From Verrucomicrobiales bacterium (GTDB taxonomy: Bacteria > Verrucomicrobiota > Verrucomicrobiia > Limisphaerales > UBA1100): 10,295 nt of DNA. Positions 1-5,680 of the stretch are shown one piece after another (the first letter of the stretch is position 1; the number at the start of each line of letters is the position of its first letter). A model generated the notes under the pieces. That model did no database searches, was not told the DNA's origin, and saw only the letters and a list, made by a program, of their open reading frames with translations. Made by a program: the position numbers and the translations under genes. The stretch covers positions 1-10,295 of the forward strand of contig DPAW01000013.1 in the NCBI GenBank assembly GCA_003517285.1, in the 5' to 3' direction.

Positions 1-305
1 TGGCCAAGAAAACCATACAAGCCACCGGCACCGTAGCCGAGACCACGCTCAAGGTAACCGGGCAAGTCACCAAAACAGCCGTCAACACCACGCTCGATGT
101 CGCCAGCTCGGCGTTTAAGAAAGGGGCGGTGACCGTGATCGACACTGGTACCGGCGTCAGCCGCAAGGTGCCGTGGGAAGAGGGTCTGCGCGTGTCCAAA
201 CTGAACACCACCGGCCGCGCCGTGGAAATAGTCCGTGGCGCCCGAAAGATAAAAGCTACCACCACTACCGTCCTGCGCGCCGGCGATGTGGTGCGGTTGA
301 ACTAG
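1..305 (+). CDS. C-terminal part of an unrecognised protein (partial)
   Basis: An open frame enters from the left edge (first whole codon at position 3) and ends with TAG at 303-305, giving about 100 residues. I do not recognise the family. The visible part starts with a Thr/Val/Ala/Lys-rich, low-complexity stretch in which short units of the type 'TxxVTGxVxKTAV' recur. It then has a compact end with hydrophobic beta-like segments (VPWEEGLRVSKL, AVEIVRGARKI, TVLRAGDVVRLN). The final 'LRAGDVVRL' resembles the closing strand of small beta-grasp or SLBB-type domains, but that is only a pattern impression. The stop lies 3 bases before the ATG of the next gene, so the two are probably co-transcribed and translationally coupled. 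The codon pattern (third-position C/G preference) fits a real gene. The start, any signal peptide and the total length lie outside the window. Confidence 0.6.
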   Translation, partial: AKKTIQATGTVAETTLKVTGQVTKTAVNTTLDVASSAFKKGAVTVIDTGTGVSRKVPWEEGLRVSKLNTTGRAVEIVRGARKIKATTTTVLRAGDVVRLN

Positions 306-308
306 GCC

Positions 309-941
309 ATGAACGAAAAATACATCGCCGCCAAGGAACGTATTGCCGCCAAGCGCGCGGGGCAACCGCGGCCGGCCGAACGCTCCGGCGAACGCCTGCC
401 GCCGGGGCAGCGCCAGGTCGATAATTTTCCCGTGCTAGATATGGGCGTCCATCCCGAAGTGCCGCGTGCGCAATGGAGCCTGAAGATACACGGGCTGGTT
501 GAGAACCCGATCACGCTCGATTGGGAGCAGTTCATGGCGCTGGAGCAGTTTCAGGATACCAGCGATTTTCACTGCGTCACAACTTGGAGCCAGTTCGATA
601 TGGATTGGGAAGGGGTGTCGATGCTCACGTTGATTGACCTCGTGCAGCCAAAGCCCGAGGCGCGCCATGTGTTTTACAAGAGCTACGACGGCTATTCAAC
701 CAACACCACGCTGGACGCCGTGCTGGATGACGACACGCTGGTGGCTCACACATGGAACAGCGCGCCAATCACCGTGGAGCACGGCGGCCCCGCGCGCGTG
801 ATCATCCCCAAACTCTACGCCTGGAAAGGCGCCAAGTGGATCAACGAAATCATCTTCCTCGACCGCGACATCCTCGGCTTCTGGGAAGTCCGCGGCTACT
901 CCAACACCGCCGACCCTTGGCGGGATGATCGTTATTCGTAA
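309..941 (+). CDS. Sulfite oxidase-like molybdopterin oxidoreductase (YuiH/MsrP-like fold)
   Basis: The 210-residue protein matches the short, cytosolic 'sulfite oxidase-like oxidoreductase' group (COG2041, oxidoreductase molybdopterin-binding domain). A basic, Pro-rich N-terminal tail (about residues 1-35) leads into the Mo-cofactor domain. The motif DFHCVTTWS places Cys89 where the family's molybdenum-ligating cysteine sits. The downstream HGGPAR (158-163) and the YAWKGAKW segment (170-177) match the conserved cofactor-binding and structural stretches. There is no twin-arginine or other signal peptide, unlike periplasmic MsrP/YedY, and no haem or dimerisation domain as in true sulfite oxidases, so a cytosolic enzyme is expected. 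The true substrate is unknown for this subgroup. The ATG at 309 has no strong ribosome-binding site, but it follows the upstream stop by 3 bases, consistent with translational coupling. The gene ends with TAA, and no gene follows on this strand for several kilobases. Family assignment is firm, reaction uncertain. Confidence 0.9.
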   Translation: MNEKYIAAKERIAAKRAGQPRPAERSGERLPPGQRQVDNFPVLDMGVHPEVPRAQWSLKIHGLVENPITLDWEQFMALEQFQDTSDFHCVTTWSQFDMDWEGVSMLTLIDLVQPKPEARHVFYKSYDGYSTNTTLDAVLDDDTLVAHTWNSAPITVEHGGPARVIIPKLYAWKGAKWINEIIFLDRDILGFWEVRGYSNTADPWRDDRYS

Positions 942-1166
942 CCAACAGTAGGCGAATTTGCTTCAAAAACTGCGTTTTCACCATCGTGTACATTCCGATA
1001 TCCGAACACCGGCCTTGAAGAGGGCTAACCGAAATCGTTAGTTAGGAGGATTGGGGAAAAAGTGTGAAAAAAGGCCGATGACACAAAAATGCCACCTTAA
1101 ACCCCTAGAAAAACGAGCGTTTCCGCGCAAACCTCCAAATGTGAATAACCTGAGAATAAACGTAAA
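942..1166. other. Gene-poor gap between convergent genes
   Basis: These 225 bases separate the sulfite-oxidase-like gene (+) from the end of the sulfatase gene (-). I see no convincing gene. A perfect AGGAGG at 1044-1049 lies just before a TTG and two GTG codons. The GTG frames stop at once or within six codons, and the TTG frame only continues antisense into the sulfatase. CTAAC/GTTAG arms around 1025-1041 can form a 5-bp stem with a 7-base loop. Near 1110-1125 a small AAAC/GTTT stem is followed on the minus strand by a short T run, which could help end the minus-strand transcript. Both structures are weak. Confidence 0.4.
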
Positions 1167-2642
1167 TCACTCGTACTTCCACTTCATGACCCACGGGTCT
1201 TGCGTAGCGTTCTGGAAGGATTTGAGCTTGGTTTTGTACTCTTTCAGAACCTCCGCGTATTTTTCGTCGCCAGCCAGATTCACGCCCTCATTCGGATCGG
1301 TGCTGATGTCGAACAGTTCAAACTGCGGCCGCTGGATGTACTCGCGTACGGTTTTTTTGCCGTAAGGCGCAGTGGGACCTTTCTTCCATTGCGCTTGCCA
1401 GCTGGGCGCCGCCCACAGGTCACTGGCGAAAGGGTACGGCAGTGGGTGGGCGATGTTCCAGATGAGCTTGTACTTGCGGTCGCGCACGACGCGCATGGGG
1501 TAGTACATTTGAATTTCGTGGAAAGTGTGGCTGGCGCCGATTTGATCCCAGCCTTCCGGATTTTTCTCGGCGAGAATGGGCATGAACGAGCGGCCGTGAA
1601 ATTTGTACGGACCTTTCTTCGTGCGCCGGTCGGCGGTCATGGTGGCCAGTTCGGGTTTGGCGGCCTGAGTCTCGGCGTCGTAACCGCCGGCGAAGTCCAG
1701 CAGCGTGGGGGTGATGTCCACGAACGAAAGCATGGCGTTGTTCGTGTTGCCGCGTTCTTTTTGATACGGGTTGCGCACGATGAACGGCACACGCAGGCCG
1801 CCTTCGTACACGGTGGTTTTGCCGCCGGCAAATGCCATGCCGTGATCGCTGGTAAAGAGAATCAGCGTGTTCTCCCACTTGCCGTTTTTCTTAAGGATCT
1901 CCATCAACCGGCCGAGCCCTTGGTCCACGCGCGAGGTGCTCTGGTAATACTGCGCGAGTTCGGCGCGCGTCTCCGGCGTGTCAGGCAGGAACGGCGGCAC
2001 GGTCACTTTGGCCGGATCGTAGAACACCTCCTGCACACCCGGGTACGCGCCTTTGTTGGGCTTGTTGCCAAACCGGTCGGGTTGATGCTCCAGCTCATTG
2101 GCGCGTCCGCCGCCGCGGTGCGGATCGCTGGTGGCGTAGTACAGAAAGAACGGCTTGTCCGAATCGGCCTTGATGAACTCTTCACAGTTGTTGGCCATCT
2201 CCACGGTGCTGCGGCTGTTGCCGGGGATTTTCGTTTCAAAAAAGTAGATATCCTCCGGTCCATTGTGATGTTTGCCAATGCGTGCCGTGCGATACCCTGC
2301 CTTGGCCAACAGAACCGGCAATGTTTTTACCCACGGAAAACTACTGAACTTGTGGTAGCTGTGCAGATGCCCGTAATGGCCGTTGCGATGATTGTGCAGG
2401 CCGGAAAGCACCACGCTGCGGCTGGCGCTGCAACTGGCTGTGGTGGCAAAGGCATAGCGGAAGAGCGTGCCGTCGGCCGCCAGCCGGTCAATATTCGGAG
2501 TCACCATCGTCATGTCCCCATAACACCCCATCGTGGGACTGAGATCATCGGCGATGACCACCACGATGTTCTTCTCCGCCGCCCAACCGACCAGCGCCCA
2601 AAGCGCCGCCGTTACCAATCCGAGTCGTTTCCCCAAAAGCAT
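1167..2642 (-). CDS. Secreted sulfatase, N-sulfoglucosamine sulfohydrolase (SGSH)-like
   Basis: A formylglycine-type sulfatase that hydrolyses sulfate esters or sulfamates. It begins with a signal peptide (MLLGKRLGLVTAALWALVGWA, cut near residue 22) and should act in the periplasm or outside the cell. Seen from the ATG start: the metal-binding IADD (Asp32, Asp33), the active-site CSASR (Cys71-Arg75, Cys being the residue converted to formylglycine), GKHHNGPE (Lys124 onward), TSDPHR (His175) and FTSDHG (Asp266, His267). Order and wording resemble human heparan N-sulfatase (SGSH): the HxNGxYGxxxxxHxFxSF stretch after the active site, the SYPMR-like 'YYPMRVVRDRKYKLIWN' region, and the C-terminal 'ELFDxSxDPxExxNLA' with 'DPWV' near the end. 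About 491 residues, close to SGSH length. ATG at 2642 is preferred over an upstream TTG at 2684 because it starts directly at the signal peptide. The active-site motif has Ala where most sulfatases have Pro. The gene follows the propeller/cytochrome gene by 100 bases and is probably in its operon. Exact substrate is not provable. Confidence 0.93.
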   Translation of the reverse strand: MLLGKRLGLVTAALWALVGWAAEKNIVVVIADDLSPTMGCYGDMTMVTPNIDRLAADGTLFRYAFATTASCSASRSVVLSGLHNHRNGHYGHLHSYHKFSSFPWVKTLPVLLAKAGYRTARIGKHHNGPEDIYFFETKIPGNSRSTVEMANNCEEFIKADSDKPFFLYYATSDPHRGGGRANELEHQPDRFGNKPNKGAYPGVQEVFYDPAKVTVPPFLPDTPETRAELAQYYQSTSRVDQGLGRLMEILKKNGKWENTLILFTSDHGMAFAGGKTTVYEGGLRVPFIVRNPYQKERGNTNNAMLSFVDITPTLLDFAGGYDAETQAAKPELATMTADRRTKKGPYKFHGRSFMPILAEKNPEGWDQIGASHTFHEIQMYYPMRVVRDRKYKLIWNIAHPLPYPFASDLWAAPSWQAQWKKGPTAPYGKKTVREYIQRPQFELFDISTDPNEGVNLAGDEKYAEVLKEYKTKLKSFQNATQDPWVMKWKYE

Positions 2643-2688
2643 CAAGATACAATTTTCCGTAAAATGAAAATGCGTATGGGCCAAACGT

Positions 2689-2703
2689 GCCTCAAAAAGA
2701 GGC
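2689..2703 (-). other. Small perfect hairpin between the two minus-strand genes
   Basis: GCCTC at 2689-2693 and GAGGC at 2699-2703 are perfect inverted repeats around a five-base A loop (five T on the minus strand). The hairpin sits in the 100-base gap between the propeller/cytochrome gene and the sulfatase gene. On the minus strand it is not followed by a T run, so it is not a classical terminator. It could stabilise or process the shared mRNA and set different levels for the two genes. A 5-bp stem can occur by chance. Confidence 0.3.
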
Positions 2704-2742
2704 TGAACGCAAGGGAAGCCGGTGTTGTGTGCTCGGTGGGCG

Positions 2743-5523
2743 TCACTTTTTCAGAAACGCCAGCAGATCGGCCAGCTCCTGCTGGGACATCGTTTTCTCG
2801 AGCTGATCGGGCATGAGGGAGTTGGCGGAGGCGCGGACGGATTTGATCGTCTTGCGGGGGATGGTTTTGGTGAGGCCGAGGGGCAACTTAAGGGTGAGTT
2901 GCTCGGGCGTATCCGCGGCGAGGAGGCCGGCGAAGTTTTCATCATCCTGTGTGTCCACTTCGTACATTGCGTATTGGCCGTAGACTTCTTTGTTCGGCAC
3001 GATGATGTGCAGTAGCAGAGCTTCGGCGGGCTGGTTGCGCAGACCCGTGAGGTCCGGCCCCACGGCGTGGCCTTGGCCGCCGTGGGTGTGGCAGGTGGCG
3101 CAGGCGCGGGTGAATATCTTGGCGCCGTTTGCGGCGTTGCTCTTCATTTTCAAGACGGCCTTGGCGGCTTCAAAAGCTATCATGCGATCACCGCCGGCGT
3201 GTTGGGCAAAGAGTTTTTTGGCGCGGTCGCCAACCGTTTTACTGCGCTCCAACACTTTGCGTCGAGCGGGCGTAATGGCATGGACAGGGACCGTGCCTTT
3301 TTCGAGGGCGTCCATGAGAGGCGGGTGGTGCAGGGCGCGGCTGGCGATCATGCTCAATACGGATTCCCGAACCGATGGATGGTAACGGGCCCACGCTCTC
3401 GGTTCGAGGAGGATGGGGCTGACACGCGCATCATTTAAATTGCCCAGAGCTTGGATGGCAGCGGATTGGACATCGGGTGTGCGAAGGCCGATATCAGTTT
3501 GATCATTGGGGGGCCTCAGCAAGCGGAGCAACGTATCTCCGGCAAAGCCGTAGTCTGTGTTGCCCATCAACTCGATGGCGGCCAAGCGGCGCGGCAACGA
3601 GATGCCGGCTACGACGGAATTCCGGGCTGAGCCAAGGGTTGATTTAATGGTAAAGTCGGCCACTATATCCATAGGCAGTTCTTTGCGCTCATACTTGGTC
3701 TTGATTTCGGCTGGTGTGAGGTTGGATTTCAGCGGGATGAAGTTTCGCAGGGGATGTGCATCGGGGTGGGTGGCGGTCAGCTTCACGCCTTTCTTTTTGG
3801 CTCCGAGAATCAGTCCGTTGAGAAAGGCGACACGTTCCCAAACCGAAATATTGATGGGCTCCTTCTTGAGTTCCGGTTGGGCCATTTGTGTGCCGAGGTT
3901 CCAAAAGAATATCATTTGGTCCGGCGTGCAGTCTTGCGCGACAATCTCACCCAATTCCTTCAGGGCCGTAATTAAACTGGGCCGGGCCGTGCCATCCACT
4001 CGATTCGGCTGTGACCGGATGAAATCCATAACGGCCATGGAGCCTGCCTTGGAAAGCGCATTGTAAACGGCGGGGCGCATCCACTTATCGCGCGGGTCTT
4101 GCATGAGCGAAGCGGCTAAAACATTGGCCTTGCGAGAATGTTCCTGTTTGCCCAATTGCAACACCGCCAGAAATCGTTCGTTTGCGTCCCTCGACTCGGC
4201 TTGTTTCAGCAACTCCTTCACCGTGGTTTCCGGAAACTTGCCTTGCCGGATGGCGAGGTTTTGGCGGGCGGTGGCTTGTTGGGCGGCGGTGGGTTTGGGC
4301 GGGGTGGGGGTGAACAGTTTCACGCGCCAAATGCGGCCATGGTTAGTGCCGGCCTTGAAGGGGAGTTGACCGCGGATGGCTTCAGGAAGGTAACGAGGGT
4401 GATCGATGTATTGGCGGACCATGTCGCACAGGTACAACGCGCCGTCGGGGCCGACAGTGGTGTGGACTGGGCGAAACCATTGGTCGGGCGTGGCAAGAAA
4501 ATCGCGGCCCGGGGTGGGATGCGTGGCGGAAAAGGTGGCGCCGGTGGCGGTGAGCACCTGGCGTTGCACGAGGTTTTGCGCGGGCTCGCAAATGAACGCA
4601 CTGTGTCCGCGGATGACGATTCCGCTGGCGCTGGTGTAGGTGCCGGCGTGTTGGCGACTGATGAGGCTGGGAATGTAGCTCGCCGCCGTGGTGTCCGGAC
4701 TGAGCGGATACACCTTGGCCGCGACCGGGATGACGTTCTCGATGGTGCCAGTGAATGAATAATGCGGATTGCGTTGCAGCAGCCCGGGCGCCACGACGAC
4801 GTGCATGAGTGGGTTGCGGTTGCTGGAAACAAATCGGTTGCCGGCGGCATCAAAGCATTGGCCGAATTGGCCGCCACCAGCGAGTGGTTCATAGATGAAC
4901 GTCTCCGGATGAAACCGCCCGTCCTGTCGCTTGGAAATGACCGGCTTGCGCTTCGGATGCAACGGGCTGGTCACGCTGGCATCGGTAAGTCCGCTGGTGA
5001 CGTACACCCAACCATCGGGCCCGAGCGTGGGGCTGGCAACGCGAAGTTGTTCGCTGCTGCTCTTGGTGCCAAAACCAGTGAGCACCACGTGCCGCACATC
5101 CGCACGCCCATCGCCGTTGGTGTCCTTCAGATACCAAATATCCGGCGCGCACGTGACGAACACGCCGCCTTTCCACGGCAGGATGCCATTGGGAAACGTG
5201 AAACCCTCGGCAAAAGTGGAGCGCTTTTCGAACTGCCCGTCGCCATCGGCATCCTCCAGCAACGCAACCCGGCCAAGTTTAGGGACCTCCTTGCCGTCGC
5301 CGGGCAGAAACGGGTACCCCGGGCTTTCGACCACCAGCATTCGTCCTTTCACATCAAAACACATCGCCACTGGATCGCGTAGCTGCGGCTCGGCCGCGGC
5401 AATTTCGATGCGCGCCCCTTTCTCGATCTGGAACAACTTCAACGCCTGCGCCACGGACGGCGGCCCTTCGGCGGCCAACACGCCAAAGCCAAGCGAAAGA
5501 ATCCAAACGCAAAGACAACGCAT
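2743..5523 (-). CDS. PVC-type haem-binding protein with beta-propeller dehydrogenase-like domain
   Basis: A 926-residue secreted protein of the Planctomycetota/Verrucomicrobiota type that combines a 'putative membrane-bound dehydrogenase' domain with a 'Pirellula/Verrucomicrobium-type' haem domain. Residues 1-18 form a signal peptide (MRCLCVWILSLGFGVLAA). Residues about 35-405 form a propeller-like region with recurrent blade motifs (DADGDG, DTNGDGRADV, SPTLGPDGWVYV, TTVGPDGALYLCDM), similar to soluble glucose/sorbosone dehydrogenase propellers. Residues about 415-790 are helical and HEAT-like. The C-terminal cytochrome c domain has CATCH (Cys808, Cys811, His812) and a plausible axial Met904 in SLMP. 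The likely role is oxidation of a sugar or alcohol with electron transfer through the haem, but no reaction is proven for this family. The ATG at 5523 has no visible Shine-Dalgarno site and opens directly into the signal peptide. The gene heads a probable operon with the SGSH-like sulfatase 100 bases downstream, and is transcribed divergently from the FG-GAP protein. Confidence 0.93.
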   Translation of the reverse strand: MRCLCVWILSLGFGVLAAEGPPSVAQALKLFQIEKGARIEIAAAEPQLRDPVAMCFDVKGRMLVVESPGYPFLPGDGKEVPKLGRVALLEDADGDGQFEKRSTFAEGFTFPNGILPWKGGVFVTCAPDIWYLKDTNGDGRADVRHVVLTGFGTKSSSEQLRVASPTLGPDGWVYVTSGLTDASVTSPLHPKRKPVISKRQDGRFHPETFIYEPLAGGGQFGQCFDAAGNRFVSSNRNPLMHVVVAPGLLQRNPHYSFTGTIENVIPVAAKVYPLSPDTTAASYIPSLISRQHAGTYTSASGIVIRGHSAFICEPAQNLVQRQVLTATGATFSATHPTPGRDFLATPDQWFRPVHTTVGPDGALYLCDMVRQYIDHPRYLPEAIRGQLPFKAGTNHGRIWRVKLFTPTPPKPTAAQQATARQNLAIRQGKFPETTVKELLKQAESRDANERFLAVLQLGKQEHSRKANVLAASLMQDPRDKWMRPAVYNALSKAGSMAVMDFIRSQPNRVDGTARPSLITALKELGEIVAQDCTPDQMIFFWNLGTQMAQPELKKEPINISVWERVAFLNGLILGAKKKGVKLTATHPDAHPLRNFIPLKSNLTPAEIKTKYERKELPMDIVADFTIKSTLGSARNSVVAGISLPRRLAAIELMGNTDYGFAGDTLLRLLRPPNDQTDIGLRTPDVQSAAIQALGNLNDARVSPILLEPRAWARYHPSVRESVLSMIASRALHHPPLMDALEKGTVPVHAITPARRKVLERSKTVGDRAKKLFAQHAGGDRMIAFEAAKAVLKMKSNAANGAKIFTRACATCHTHGGQGHAVGPDLTGLRNQPAEALLLHIIVPNKEVYGQYAMYEVDTQDDENFAGLLAADTPEQLTLKLPLGLTKTIPRKTIKSVRASANSLMPDQLEKTMSQQELADLLAFLKK

Positions 5524-5570
5524 GACTCGATGGTATCTGGTGCGCCCCCAAACGCAAGCGCGTCGGGAGG

Positions 5571-5594
5571 GGCGAGTTCTATCTCGCCTTTTTT
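5571..5594 (+). terminator. Terminator-shaped hairpin with T6 tail in a divergent leader
   Basis: GGCGAG (5571-5576) and CTCGCC (5583-5588) are perfectly complementary around the loop TTCTAT, and six T follow at once (5589-5594). Two preceding G residues can add G-U pairs with the first T residues. Read on the plus strand this is a textbook intrinsic terminator. No plus-strand gene lies upstream of it, since 2743-5523 is coded on the other strand. It may stop antisense transcription into the FG-GAP gene, act as a leader attenuator for that gene, or simply be a dispersed palindromic repeat. Confidence 0.5.
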
Positions 5595-5656
5595 AATCAC
5601 AGAGGCACAGAGAACACAGAGGGGAAATAATTTCTGTACCTCTGTGGTTGAAAAAA
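5589..5656. repeat. Long imperfect inverted repeat with CACAGAG units
   Basis: Bases 5589-5613 pair with 5631-5656: 22 Watson-Crick pairs, two G-T wobbles, one mismatch (5606/5638) and one bulged G (5650), around a 17-base loop. The left arm and loop contain three CACAGAG copies (5598, 5606, 5615) and the right arm contains the complement CTCTGTG (5640). CACAGAG-type repeats of this kind recur between genes in many verrucomicrobial and planctomycete genomes (recalled, not searched here). The T6 at 5589-5594 is shared with the tail of the upstream terminator-like hairpin. Neither strand has a T run after the stem, so this second structure is not itself an intrinsic terminator. Confidence 0.75.
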
Positions 5657-5680
5657 TACTTTCGCCATACAAACTGCGGC

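Noticed and set aside
1051..1365. Possible small gene after an AGGAGG sequence
   Set aside because: The TTG start directly abuts the AGGAGGA, so spacing is wrong. The product is compositionally odd and most of it runs antisense through the sulfatase's 3' coding region.
2643..2684. Upstream TTG start that would extend the SGSH-like sulfatase by 14 residues
   Set aside because: The extra residues (His/Thr/Phe-rich) would precede the signal peptide and are unlike an export signal. The ATG at 2642 gives a normal signal peptide.
1200..2816. A 538-codon open frame on the plus strand opposite the SGSH-like sulfatase
   Set aside because: It is a mirror frame produced by GC-rich codon bias. Its translation is Arg/Val/His/Gly-rich with no recognisable domain, whereas the opposite strand encodes a clear sulfatase.
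5648..5680. TTG start extending the FG-GAP protein by 11 residues
   Set aside because: It lies within the right arm of the inverted repeat and adds a charged stretch before a good signal peptide beginning at ATG 5681.
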